Source of the DNA: Basidiobolus meristosporus CBS 931.73
Lineage: Eukaryota > Basidiobolomycota > Basidiobolomycetes > Basidiobolales > Basidiobolaceae
Direction: 5' to 3'
Assembly: GCA_002104905.1 (NCBI GenBank)
Contig: MCFE01000560.1
Location: forward strand, 1-57,919
Length of the DNA: 57,919 bases
A program made the position numbers and the translations under genes. How positions within the stretch are numbered: position 1 is the stretch's first letter; every line of letters begins with the position of its first letter. The notes under the pieces are model-generated. The model made no database searches and was not told the origin of the DNA. It was given only the letters and a program-made list of their open reading frames with translations. Below are positions 33,237 to 44,575 of the stretch, in pieces.

Positions 33237-33536
33237 TTAATAAATAAGCTCAGTATTTATACTTTTGTAGAAGTAATACAGCTGTAGCACTAAGTAAGGA
33301 GGGTGTCTCAATAATCAGGAGCATTCTGTAATAGTATCAGGGTTAGTACATAATAGTTAGTATTAGTGCTAATTTGCTTCTGATTAAAGGGGAATAATCA
33401 TAAGATTGTAGATCTGAAGAAAGTGGCAAAGTAAGATCTGTAAACTAGTCCCACAGAGACCAATATTAGTCCAGAATTGTTAAGTAAATATTTAGCTGCA
33501 GAATGATACCAAATAGTTCAATATTTCAACATATTC

Positions 33537-34656
33537 TCCATTGTTCACTTGACTGCAAGCCTAAGAAGTCTGCACTGTTACCTAAGTAGGCACACTGCTC
33601 ACATGGACTTTTTTGGATGTAGCCCTGATTGTTCCACTGAATGTCAAAGCAAGCAGCTATCCAAATATTGAGACAATATCATGTACAATGCATGCTATGA
33701 TGGGTTAATACTAAATCATACTTGTATGCAGGCAAAATATCTCATATAGAAGACTATGCTGAGCTCATACAAATATTGTTAATACAGTGCAGTAACAGTA
33801 TTGCTTTGTTGAATGTCTATCTTTTTGCCACATAGACATCACTACTTTGATTCAACACCAAGGGCAATAAGAAAAGGCACCATGTGGCTAGTATAATAGC
33901 CTCTCAGCCAAGATGCTTCTAGATAGCATAGGGATTATAACAAGGATTATGGCCAGTGTTTGCCACAGAAGTCATATTTGAGTATTTGTCACTCACAACT
34001 CTACCTGCTATATCTCACCAGCATTGTAAGATTTGTAACAATGCCAAGGTAGTTACCAAACATTGCCGCTTGGATCACAGTTTGCAAACCACAAAGAACT
34101 CTGACTAGTTTGTTTAGTTTAAACCAAAACTATTGAAGTGCCCCATTGGCTACCCTTTACCCCAGCCCCTCAACCAGAATTTGTCTTGTTAGGGGCAATG
34201 GTTTAATCCTTACTCCAAGAGGCTGCAGCCAATTGCCTCCAGTCATCAATAATGTAGAATAGTCCCATCACTCTGCTTGCCAGGCTTGGACCTTTTTCAA
34301 CCTCCCATAAATGATATTATATGTGTCTGATTGACTGATAAATGCTCAATTAAGACTTGTTTTGGGAAACACTTGGCATAATATCTGAACCAAGTTATGA
34401 GCTTTCTCTTGAATGTCCAAGCTAGATCAGCTTTTAACTTAATCTGCAGATATCAATGTTTAGCCTGGCAGAATATGAGTGTGTCTATCAAAGCAGTAGC
34501 ATTAGTTAGCAGATGAAGCCAGAGATCCTTAACAGACATATATATAATTGTATCTAGTAAGGATGTATTGGATGAAGATGCTACAATACAATGTGAGTGC
34601 CCATTTACTATTTGCCAGTTGATGGACAAACAATGGAATATTGAAGAACAAATGTT
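33537..34656 (+). pseudogene. Gypsy A family relic: integrase and LTR
   Basis: Heavily decayed plus-strand sequence. An integrase zinc-finger remnant is recognisable near 34010-34070 (HQHCKICNNAKV). 34390-34570 resembles the gypsy A LTR (CTTGAATGTCCAAGCTAGATCAG) and 34590-34650 resembles the end of its integrase (CCATTTNCNATTTGCCAG...GATGGACAAACAATGGAATAT). The order is scrambled relative to 6497-7348. It is the target of gypsy B2. No ORF of use. Confidence 0.55.
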
Positions 34657-34661
34657 TAATG

Positions 34662-35049
34662 TGTGGGTTATTACTGACTGTACTTGGTGAGTAGGAGAGC
34701 TTGTAGGTCAAGTCAGTACCACTTGGTTCAGAATAGCTTCCAATAGAAGGTAGCAAGGTAATAAAGACTTTTGTTTATTTTGTCCAAATCTTGTTGTTCT
34801 TCCTGGTTCAATTGGGTAGATATATATATCACTTGGGGGGGGCTTAGACAATAGACAATGTGTTATAAAATAGGGGTGTGAACACCTTCCTGTTATGGTA
34901 AGTGCTCTAACTAGATAAGGGCAGGGATAGGAGGGGAGGACGCGTGGGGGAATCATAGGGAGGGTACTGGAGGACTTTGGGTAGGACTCTGGAGGGAACT
35001 CTTGGGAGAACTCTTGGGCAAAGAGTGGGTACTACATTGAGTACTCACA
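34662..35049 (-). repeat. Gypsy B2 left LTR
   Basis: 388 bp, same ends as the B1 LTRs, with the taatg duplication on its left and a second taatg directly on its right. Confidence 0.93.
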
Positions 35050-35111
35050 TAATGGAGGCTGATCAAACTTTTGCCATTTACGCCTTAGCTTGGGAGATAG
35101 TTATGACCTGC
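35050..35111. repeat. 62-bp duplicated flank inside gypsy B2
   Basis: Identical to the 62 bp after the right LTR (38166-38227), starting TAATGGAGGCTGATC and ending TTATGACCTGC. It then joins pol sequence at ATACGTTGCACG, whereas the right copy continues TGCTCAAATG. Confidence 0.95.
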
Positions 35112-36514
35112 ATACGTTGCACGTCGTGTATATGTTCTTCTACATTGGGGGAATATATCGTGATGTTGTCCAGATACACAAGGGCGCATTCCCAATGTAG
35201 ATTTCCTAGCACCTTGTTGATCATCCTTTGGAACGTAGCGAGGGCATTGCACAAGCCAATGGGTAGTTGGTTCCATTTGTATAATCCAAACAATGTTATA
35301 AAAGCGGTTTTGGGTTGATCTTCTGGGGCTACTTCTACTTGCCAAAACCCGGAGATTAAGTCAAGAGAGCTAAAATATTTAGCTCCAATTAATCTGTCCA
35401 AGAGGTCGTCTATTCGCGGTAGCGGATACACGTCCTTCCGGGTGACGGCGTTCAATTTCCGGTAGTCAATGCAAAAGCGTTGCTTTCCGTCTTTCTTTGG
35501 GACTATCACTACGGGGGAGGCCCACAGAGATTGGCTCTCTGTAATGATGTCGTCTTTTAATAAAGTTTCAATTGTCTCTTTGATATAGTCTGTGTCAATT
35601 TTTGAATTCCTATAGGCTTTTTGCTTGATGGGGTATTTGTTGGCAAGGTGGATTTGGTGATATACCCCAGGTATATGACCAATTACTTGGTTCTTAGAGA
35701 ATACTCGGGCAAGCGGACGTATTCCTTCTAGAAATTTGTCTCGTAACGTAGGCGGTAGACCGGGGTCCACATCTAGTTTGGGGAATTCTTCTTCTGGTTC
35801 TTTGTTTGGAGGTGGTCCTTTGTCGTTTCCGTCGACTTCCTCTAAGTTTAACAATGGCACTCCTCTAGGCAATGTCACCATGTGTCGCCCGTTGTTAACC
35901 ACTAAGCATTTCAGGCTTTGCGTTTCAAATTTTGGTGGTATCCATACTTTAGGGATTGAGATTCCTTCTAGTTGCTTGGATGCTTTTGCTGCGGTTATCA
36001 TTCTTCCGCTTGTTGAATAAGCTATTGGTGTTTCTAATGAGATCACCGTCTCACTGGCGGGTGGTATTTTTATCACCTTTTGTGTGATGATCGGAGACGG
36101 CAACGGTTTCACCTCTTCAATCGTCACACTGTTGCTACGCGCCTCGCTCTCATTGGTGATATGAATCAGTGGGATACTGTTGGTATCCCACCTGAGTTCA
36201 GATGCACTGTAAAGTATATCCATCTTATGTTGGATAAACCAACTCTTGCCAATGAGTAAGTCGTTGGCTGCGACGGGTAGGACCACGACATCTTGGTGTA
36301 TTATCAAGTTGCCTAGCCGAATAGGGCAATTAGGCACCACACCTACCGTTGTATCCAGTTGGTCATTCGCTAGCCGTACTCGAATGGTGTAGTTGGGGAC
36401 TATATTTAGTTTTAGACGTTTCGCTAATGACTCTGACATGATTAACATAGAGGATCCTGTGTCGATAAGGGCAAGAATCTCCTTATTCTCTATATGTACC
36501 TTTACGTATGTACC
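35112..36514 (-). pseudogene. pol: Gypsy B2 pol: protease and partial reverse transcriptase
   Basis: Open from 36448 to the rearrangement point. It retains linker and reverse transcriptase motifs CIDYRKLN and SSLDLISGFWQ, then YLDN in place of YLDD, as in B1. The protease motif is intact (ALIDTGSS, just upstream of 36448), unlike B1. TAA at about 36515-36517, where B1 has AAA, separates it from the upstream part of pol. Reverse transcriptase ends at EEHIHDVQR, where it runs into the duplicated flank. Confidence 0.9.
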
Positions 36515-37736
36515 TTAATTCGGTTTTTGCAGGACCGTCTGGTTGACATGGAGGGTCGTTATCTCCTTCAATCCCTCTATCAGTTCCTTGACTAGAGCTG
36601 GGGCCAGTCCCAGTAAATTGGTTATTGGGAGGGTTGCCTTGGTTTGCTCTAGTACCTTCATTATGGGGAATAGGCCATGGGAAGACGTGCTAGCGTTCTT
36701 CGTTTGCTTTAACACTTCTTCCCAAGGTTCATTCCGTACTTCTTCACCTAATTCCGCGCTCTTTCCTTTTGACAGAACCTCTACTACAGGTTCCTTCACC
36801 TCCTCTCTAGAAGCATCATGTCGACGCTTCTTCTTCCGCACTTCAATTGTCCTGACCGGAGGGCTTAGATTGACTGAGTCCCGTTGGCCTCCTGGCGAGG
36901 GACTCTGTCTTTTGACGTCTTCTTCTCTTTTGTGTCCGGTATGGCTTCTCTTCCGTACCGTTTTTCACATTCTTGGGCCCGGTGACCTACTTCTCCACAC
37001 ACATAACACAGATACTGTCGTTGCGGTCGTTCCATCTGTTGGGTCAGGACTTGACCTGGGCCTTTAGATCTACGACAGCTTCCCAGAGTTTATCACCTTC
37101 TTTGGGGACTTCTTGGACATTGTTGATTGAGAGTTCTTGGACCTTTCGCCGTAATTCCTCTAACTCACGGTCTTTTGGGGAGGCAATTTTTCCTTTCTTA
37201 CGGGGGATCCCTGTCCTTCGATCATTTGTATCACTATAGGGTAGCCCCCATAGCAAGATGACCCCTCGTACTTGTTTGACCAACTCTTGCAACGTTTTAC
37301 ATCCCTGTTGTTCTTTGGACACCTTACGTCTTATTTTGTCGTCTAAGCCCATGATGTAATACCTCATGAGCTGTCGTTTGGCAATTTTGTCCTTTGGGAG
37401 ACATCAAACTTGTTGGAGAAACAGTTCAGTGTAGGCTTCATAGCTTTCACTGCTTTTCTTCCGCGAGGACAGTAGAAGGGCTTCGTAGTGGTATCCTTTG
37501 GCATATAGAAAGCGTGTCTTGTAGGCTTCTTCTAGTGCATCCCAGTTGTCTTTGACTGCGTCTTCCAACCCATAATGCCATCGCCATGCTGATCCTTCCA
37601 TATGTCTTGCGAACTCTCTTACTTTCTTATCATTGTCCCATCCTGCATCAACCGCAACTCTCTCAAACTTATCAAACCACTCAAGGGCTTTCTCTCTCTT
37701 TCCCTTGTATGTTTTTAGTTTGATTGTAGTAGTCAT
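36515..37736 (-). pseudogene. gag: Gypsy B2 gag, with zinc knuckle
   Basis: Starts at ATG 37734-37736. The capsid-like domain is as in B1, with TGA at the same site (about 37404). 37367-37044 continues the Gag C-terminal domain and a helical segment (ELEELRRKVQELSINN). A CCHC zinc knuckle (CYVCGEVGHRAQEC, 36967-37008) lies one frame over, and the pol frame one further over, with a basic linker (MRKKKRRHDASREE). Gag and pol are thus in different frames here, either by frameshift expression or by small indels. Confidence 0.87.
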
Positions 37737-37777
37737 TACCTCACTTGTGCTTATTTCCGCAGAGACGGCACCAAATA

Positions 37778-38165
37778 TGTGGGTTATTACTGACTGTACT
37801 TGGTGAGTGGGAGAGCTTGTAGGTCAAGTCAGTACCACTTGGTTCAGAATAGCTTCCGATAGAAGGTAGCAAGGTAATAAAGACTTCTGTTTATTTTGTC
37901 CAAATCTTGTTGTTCTTCCTGGTTCAATTGGGTAGATATATATATCACTTGGGGGGGGCTTAGACAATAGACAATGTGTTATAAAATAGGGGTGTGAACA
38001 CCTTCCTGTTATGGTAAGTGTTCTAACTAGATAAGGGCAGGGATAGGAGGGGAGGACGCGTGGGGGAATCATAGGGAGGGTACTGGAGGACTTCGGGTAG
38101 GACTCTTGAGGGAACTCTTGGGAGAACTCTTGGGCAAAGAGTGGGTACTACATTGAGTACTCACA
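37778..38165 (-). repeat. Gypsy B2 right LTR (5')
   Basis: 388 bp. The primer-binding site lies just inside it at about 37756-37773, as in B1. It is followed by taatg. Confidence 0.93.
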
Positions 38166-38212
38166 TAATGGAGGCTGATCAAACTTTTGCCATTTACGCC
38201 TTAGCTTGGGAG

Positions 38213-38555
38213 ATAGTTATGACCTGCTGCTCAAATGCTCAAATTAGAACAGTATAAGCTGTGTAAACTAGTAGGTATATTTTGCCTATCGGTACATTGG
38301 TGTTTTATCTGAAATCTATAGCATTAGTCAGCGGATGAATCAGCAGATTCTAGTACAACAGAAATTGATATCTCAAGTGGGGTGTTTTTGGGTTATGATA
38401 ATTCAAGGGAATAAGTCATCCCCCACAGCCTACATTGAAAAGTACAAATAGTTCATGCTTGATGTTGAATATTATACATGAGGAATGGGTAGAGCCTCAA
38501 TAAAAGTCAGTTCAAGTTTCAATGGACACAAGATTAGCTAAGGTCCCTATTTTTA
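38213..38555 (+). repeat. Gypsy A family LTR relic
   Basis: Diverged version of 6981-7348: TTATGACCTGCTGCTCAAATG start, ATTAGTCAGCGGATGAATCAGC, and CCTCAATAAAAGTCAG near 38497. It is the 5' LTR of the relic that follows. Confidence 0.65.
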
Positions 38556-39234
38556 ACATTGAAAGCAGCAGTAATCAGAATCCTCCCTACTGGAGAATTA
38601 GTAGTCTCCTTCAAGATGTCAGAAAATAATGAATGGAAGAATGCTATGCAGCAAATGCTGGCCCAACCACAATGTTACTACAAATTCTCAGCCAGCTGCA
38701 ACAAGTGGTGATTACTAAGGCATAGAACCATGAAAGTCCTGTCAAGAGCAATCTTAGTCTGGGGGTAAATCAGTACTCTGGTAAAGTCAGTGAGGCCTTA
38801 GCTCTTTCATGCAGAAGAAGCATTCAGGAAAGAAAGAACTACACTACAAAGCCAAATGCACTGTTCAGCTTCCTACTTGGCAGATGCAGCTTTTCAATGG
38901 TACCCATAAAGGATCAGGTCAGCAGGCTTGATGGGATGCTCTATTATTGGTATCTGGGATGTGCTTACATTGCAACTCTGGATGCTTCTAAACCTCCTTA
39001 TCAGTTAAAGGGAGCTGAATACACTTGGTCAGGACAGAATGGCTTGGGAATACATAAATGAGTATAGGTGTTTACTCAGCAAAGCTGAAAGAATGAATGC
39101 TCTTGCCCTATAAAAAACTATTGAGATGATCCCATCAAAAGGCCATCAAAAGTTAAAGTCATGTGACTAATGGTTACTGATTTTATCAGGACACCATACC
39201 AAGACCATTGAAAAATTATTGCACCTCAGAAGCA
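38556..39234 (+). pseudogene. Gypsy A family gag relic
   Basis: Short open pieces on the plus strand (AQPQCYYKFSASCNKW region; later LPTWQMQLFNGTHKGS) with a layout typical of gypsy Gag N-termini. Interrupted by T2 sequence at about 39235. Confidence 0.5.
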
Positions 39235-40316
39235 GATCACCAATGCCAGCTTGACGCATCTACAGCTGTTGTGGGAGAAGTTTGTGATGGGATTTGAGTG
39301 GCTATACTACAGGCATGAAGCTGAATGTGTAGATCTCTGCGCTACTGTATCCATTCTGTTCTCCATCTTGCACAGTGTGTGGAGAATGTTGGGCCTAGCT
39401 ACAACTTTTGGGAGTTTCCTATGGAGCAGATGTGTGGGGAGATAGGAAGACAAGTTAAGTCGCAGTTACTAACATATTCCAATCTAATCAAGAATATTAC
39501 CTTCAAGTCTGTCATGGATGGAATGAGTTGGCACATAGAGGACAGCCAGGAAGAGTTGGAAAATACTGAGGACAAATGTGCACATGGTGATACCTATGCC
39601 TATGGCATTAAGAAGCTAAGCAGCCCCAATGCATGGGTAATCAGTTAAGTAATTCAAAGTTGGGTTGGGTGCAACAAGTAACTGATTTTTATCAGGAAAC
39701 TCTGCTAAGGTATGCCAGTGTAGTGGGGTGACAGTGACACCCACTGACAGATGTGCTCACTCCCATATTTACTACTAAGGTTATTGCACCCAGTGAACAC
39801 CCCACACACAAAACACTTGAGAGGTGTTGGACATATCTCTCCCTTGGACTTATACACCACAACACTGGATGTCTCATTGTCACAAGACAACTTCTACACC
39901 ATTCAATATGGAATTCACACAAACAAAAGCCAGAGCGCACCTATAAGAGGACTAGAATCCAGCAGGGAGAAGAAATATATTGGCTAAATACCAAGAAGTT
40001 CTTTGCAGATATTCCGGAGGTAGTCATGTCAGAAGTGGCAACAGCCAAGCATTTGTTTGCAAGATATATATGTTACTAGCAGTACCAGGTGTATGGCAAC
40101 TTTGCAAGTATCACACTAAAAAGCCATAAAGTTGAGGTGATAAAAGACCACAACAATACCATGCAAATATCATCACAGCACCAATAAAGTATTGTCAAGC
40201 TTTATTCCTTTATTTGGTTGTAAAATTAGCAAATCACCATCATGATCCCATCATAAGATCATCAGGAGGGTCTCTAATTCCAAGCTGCTGGTATTATGAT
40301 GGTCTCTAAGTAAGAT
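39235..40316 (+). pseudogene. Tnp2 fragment, T2 copy e
   Basis: Plus-strand equivalent of 53930-53180. LTHLQLLWEKFVMGFEWLYY (39255-39315) and MCGEIGRQVKSQLLTYSNLIKN lead to EDKCAHGDTYAYGIKKLSSPNAWVIS (ends 39648). A 150-bp MITE at 39717-39866 interrupts, then YWLNTKKFFADIPEVVMSEVATAKHLFARYICY (39985-40079) follows, read here in part. It ends with T2 3' flank-like sequence (40140-40316). It lies inside the gypsy A relic. Confidence 0.8.
39717..39866. mobile_element. 150-bp MITE-like insertion
   Basis: Absent from the homologous position of the best T2 copy (about 53457-53459). Imperfect terminal inverted repeats AGTGTAGTGGGGTG and AGTGTTGTGGTGTA. No ORF of its own. No clear target duplication, so the superfamily is unassigned. 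Confidence 0.65.
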
Positions 40317-42015
40317 CCTGATGGCTAATCCAGACTGGATCCACCTGTGGGACGAAATTATTTTTCATAGGGTTGATCAAGTCAAATACTTTACTGGTAG
40401 GTTGAAGCAAAGAATTTGGATGACAGTATTTTACTGTAGACCTCAGGCTATTGAAGAAGCAATTAAGATTGTCATCAGGAAGAACATATTTCAAATTACT
40501 GCCCTCAGAAAAGAAAAGGACCTCACTCAACAATATCCTCAGCCAAATCAAAGCCCTGCATCTTAGTATTATGGGCAAAGACCTTGAGGAAGACTCAGAG
40601 CTTATCTTTTGCAGCACAGAAGTATACTTATTGCAGATGGCTTCCAACTGAGGAAAGCAAGACATACTTCTACAGAGCAACTAGGAAGAGTATCCTTATG
40701 ACTTTGATGACAGTACAGATGAATTCTTCTGCTACTCATCTCCAAGAGGATTAAATTCATTTGAAAACTACTTAGATGAGTTTCCAATTGCACCTGTGAG
40801 CTTATCACCAGTCAGAGAAGTTGATCATGCCATTGACACAAAGGATAGCCCTCATAAGCACAAGTGAGCTTACATAATGAGTTCATTGTAAATGGTAAAT
40901 GTGATTGGACAAATCAACCATTATTGGAGCAAGGATAGGGCAGACCTGGCAAGTCTATATGAGGGCACTAGTGCTGTTTGTGATGAGTGGTAGCACTTCA
41001 AAATATGCATTGACTACAGAGTTTCAGCTTCAGTTACTTTGAAGAATAAGTACACCAAACCTTAGATGATAGGGCTCCCATACCATCCTATTGTTGCCAC
41101 CATATTTGGCAAGATTGTCCTCATTTGGGTATAGAGTCAGATTAGGGTGAAACTAAATCATATTCCCAAGACAGCATTTAGGATCAGATATACCTGATAT
41201 AAGAAAAGAGCTTATTCTCTGCACAGACACTTCAGCTTGTGCAACTGGTAGCATACTGAGCCAAGGACATGTAGAAAAGGAATACCTAGTTGCATTAGAA
41301 TTCAGGAAATAAACTCAGTTCAGCAAAACTATCCCATATATGAAAAGGAGATGCTATATCAATGGAGTCAAAAGCACTCTGAAGACCTATCATTGTACAC
41401 TTGAACATATATGGCCGCCAAAAGTACTGTGCAGATGAATGACTAGAAGGAATGAAGGCTTTCATCAGCCTAGCTTGGAGATAATCTGATGCCTTGGGAA
41501 AAAACATATTTGCAGATGCCTTTAATGGCAAAAACATGTTGCATACCCAAGTAGTCCATGCATCAGATTGGCCCATCTCATTACCAAGGTTTTTTGAGGC
41601 TCTGTCTTGTCTCCAACCCAAATTTTCTTAATGTTGTGGATGAGGACATTGAAGGCCAATCCAGAATGAAGCTAGCATACTTGTGGTATAGATTGAGACA
41701 CATTACCAATTTGTTAGCTGGCTACTATCCTGTTGCCTTTTTCCTGGACTAAATATATAAGCTGAGCAATGGATATAAATATTGTTAAACTGAAGGGATC
41801 TATAGCCTAGCAAAACCAGAGCTTAGTGGCCCAGAATAAGGAAGCAGTTGACCTGTTGGTGAGAACATGCCTATGCTGATAATTTAGTCAGATCCAACAT
41901 CTCATAATTGCCAAACATTTCACTTTGGAACATACATTACCATTGGTGTGAAGGAGGGTGAACTCTGTCAGAAGACAACCTGCTACTATGAAAAGTAAGC
42001 AGTGGTTTATAGTGT
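40317..42015 (+). pseudogene. Gypsy A family gag-pol relic
   Basis: 40321-40566 is Gag (DQVKYFTGRLKQRIW, RPQAIEEAIKIV). Near 40980-41180 a reverse transcriptase remnant is visible (CIDYRVSASVTLKNKYT, IPKTAFRIRYT). Near 41190-41300 there is an RNase H remnant (LILCTDTSACATGSILSQG). 41560-41640 is the linker to integrase. Stops and frame changes are dense. Confidence 0.65.
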
Positions 42016-42246
42016 TATGATCTGCCTATCAAGAGCTTAAGTCAATTCAGCTTTTAGTCAGAACAGTGAGTACTTATGTTTGGCTTATTGGTATATTAGT
42101 GTAATCTGTCAGGTTAGTAATACTGGTCAGCAGGTGACTTAGCAAAGCTTTGTCCAACAGAAATAGATTTATTAAGTCTGGTCTTGTTGAAAGTTAAAAA
42201 TGCAATCAAATGAGTCATCTGCCACAAGTTACATCAGGTAATACTA
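42016..42246 (+). repeat. Gypsy A family LTR relic, truncated
   Basis: TGTTATGATCTGCCTATC at 42016 onward matches the gypsy A LTR to about the TACATCAGG position, then foldback copy 2 takes over. Confidence 0.7.
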
Positions 42247-42791
42247 TAGATTTGTTCTGTTGAATAGTGCCCAATTGAGTCATGAGTGTCAAATAATGAC
42301 ATAGTGAGCCAGGGAGGCCAGGAAGACCTAAAGTTGGTTGCAGCATGTGTAACCAAGCTCTTTATCTTTGTGCAAAGTAGTACCTGTAACTCGCACATAA
42401 TGCAGGAGAAAATCCATTGTTTGACCTTTTTCTTGGGATCAATGTTGTGACTTATGTCAAAGAGCACTGAAACACTGAAGACATGTATCAAATATTCAAT
42501 ACTATAGCATACTGAATCTAGCTCCTGTGGGTTGTAACATGTCACAAAAAGGTATGGCACATTCTAGCACTGTAGCAGAGTATTAGCCCAAAAGTAAACC
42601 TATATAGAGCACTTATAGTGCTAAATGGTGCCAGTGGACCAAGTTCATGCCAAGCATTTTTGTGATATGATACAAGCCACAGGAGCTGGATTCAGTGTGC
42701 CATGGATATTGAGTACCAGATGCATGTTGTCAGACCATGTGTGCTCTGACCCTTGATATGAAATATTAATCCCAAAAAAAGGTCAGATTTT
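42247..42791. mobile_element. Foldback element, copy 2 (truncated)
   Basis: TAGATTTGTTCTGTTGAATAG at the left matches copy 1. The left arm, central spacer (GTATTAGCCCAAAAGTAAACC) and about half of the right arm are present. The right arm is then cut by a copia LTR. Confidence 0.85.
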
Positions 42792-43107
42792 GTTCCAGAC
42801 TAGTCTTGGTCACTGTAGGACTAATTTACAGCCCTAACTTTGCTAGTTTCTTCAGATCTATGATCCTATGATTATTCCACTATAGTCAAGATCAAATTAA
42901 CACTTTTGACCTAATATTATGTGCTGACCCTGAAGCTATTACAGAATGCTCCTGAATGTTGAGAAACCCACCTGATTCAGTGTTACAGCTGTATTACCTC
43001 TACAAAGGTATAAATGCTGACCCTCTTTATGAGTGAACAACAGTTCAACTATTATCACTATTTCTTTATAAGCTCCTTTTATTCAAATCACTTCTTAAAT
43101 TACTACA
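42792..43107 (+). repeat. Copia LTR, truncated, plus orientation
   Basis: Inverse complement of the copia C-family LTR lacking its first 50 or so bases. Ends AAATTACTACA. Only 17 bp separate it from an LTR of the same family in the other orientation. Confidence 0.8.
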
Positions 43108-43124
43108 TTCTCTACTCAAGTTCT

Positions 43125-44300
43125 TGTTGCAACTTAAGAAGTGATTTGGATATAGGAAGCTAATCAAGAAATAGTGACAATAGTTGGACTATGGCTTATT
43201 CATAAAGAAGCTCAGTATTTATACCTTTGTAGATGTAATACAACTGTGACACTAAGTAAGGAGAGCTTTGCAATGGATTCATAAATTGGCATAAACTGAA
43301 TGACTTTTCCAACTGCCACTGTAATATCTGGATGTTAAGACACCATCAGGTACATCAGTCTGTCAATCATTGACTAATAGGGGGAGACTTGGTCCATGTT
43401 TGAGCCTTTTTTACCTAAGACCGGTGGAGATTTGCTTAATTTCAGGTAATTATCCATGAGGGTAGCTGCAGGCTTGCAATTCTTCATTCTGAAGTGTCTA
43501 AAATGTACTTGATGTACCTAGACTGATTTAGCACAATTTTATGTGTAGGTATGTCAGATTTGACTTCAGTCCCAAGAAAATAGCTCTATTTTCCAAGATC
43601 TTTGATCTCAAACCTGCTGAAGAGATCTAATTTCTTCTGTTTAAGAGCTTACTAGTCACTTGTAGCTATTATCAGGTTTTCCATGTAAAGAACTAGGATG
43701 ATCACACCCTTTTTGAGTTGCTTCACATATATGCTGTGATCCCCTAGTGCTATAAATGAACCCAATCTTCTATAGATATGTGATAGTCTTGTTACGTCAT
43801 ACTCTGGGTGCCTGCTTAAGTCCATACAGCAATTTCCTAAGTCTGCGCATCTTATGGGAGCCTTTTGAATCTGTAAAACTTTCTGGTTGCTCCATATATA
43901 TATTTTCTTGCAGATCCCCATTTAGAAAGGCTGTTTTCCCATCCACAGTGTGTATATCTAGACTGTATACAGCTGCCAGGCCAGTTCCCATATTTGGGCT
44001 TGATCTGTGATTGATACTTCTGCTGCATGGCTTGTTGCCACATAGTAGTAGCCACCAGTATCCAGGGGCATTTCTCATTCTGGTAGATTTCCTAACTGGG
44101 ATATTCTGCTTTGAAGTGGAACTGGTAGAATTCTCTTCCATATCTGGCTGAATTAGGTACATATCCTCTTCATTAGTGTTGAATGCATTATCAGACAGCT
44201 GGCCAATAATTTCTGCAGCTTTCTGATCTGAATTATCTTCAAATACAACATCCCTGCTCTTGATCAGCTACTGAACTTTGCCTTCATACACTAGACTTGC
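43125..44300 (-). pseudogene. Copia H: truncated LTR and pol remnant
   Basis: 43125-43268 is the first part of a copia LTR (TGTTGCAACTTAAGAAG), fused by deletion to RNase H / reverse transcriptase sequence. 43921-43652 retains KQLKKGVIILVLYMENLIIATSD, the polymerase motif decayed to YMEN. 44162-43797 holds a shortened linker to reverse transcriptase join. The region between protease and the linker is absent. Ends near 44300. Confidence 0.78.
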
Positions 44301-44575
44301 TCTATTATATTGTGCCAGGGTGTGCAGCGCAATTGGCAGTCTCTAAGAACAACTGGGTGCAATACTATAGCTATCAGTAGGCATGATTGAACTTGGACAA
44401 TTCTGCACCATGGGCAACAATCTTGCACACTATCACACAATCTGACACAATGAGGTTGGCACAGATGATTGCACCAACTTGTAATGTTTGCATCACATGC
44501 GCAATTGGTTACCTCTATTATGGTAGGTAAAATCTAGTATTTGGATATGTTTCTATAATGTTAACATCTACTGGT
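44301..44575. other. Unassigned spacer
   Basis: About 275 bp rich in TGCACCA/TTGCACAC-like motifs, without ORF or match elsewhere in the window. Confidence 0.35.

Larger units (their letters stand above)
24967..33531 (-). mobile_element. Copia F, older Copia element containing E, a solo LTR and a piggyBac
   Basis: The left LTR (24967-25334) and the split right LTR (30665-30742 and 33237-33531) share diagnostic differences from copia C and E LTRs (ATAATAGTTAGTATTAG, AGTCCCACAGNGACC). They are flanked by a perfect 5-bp duplication tattc (24962-24966 and 33532-33536). Inside, copia E begins at 25975 and the internal sequence runs without interruption to F's right LTR. This implies recombination between E and the remainder of F. 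Confidence 0.85.
34662..38165 (-). mobile_element. Gypsy B2, truncated second copy
   Basis: LTRs at 34662-35049 and 37778-38165, perfect outer duplications taatg (34657-34661 and 38166-38170). The internal region carries gag, protease and the first part of reverse transcriptase only. RNase H, integrase and the extra ORF are missing. The left LTR is followed by a 62-bp copy of the right flanking DNA (35050-35111 equals 38166-38227) and only then by pol, so the left part is a rearrangement product. Confidence 0.93.
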
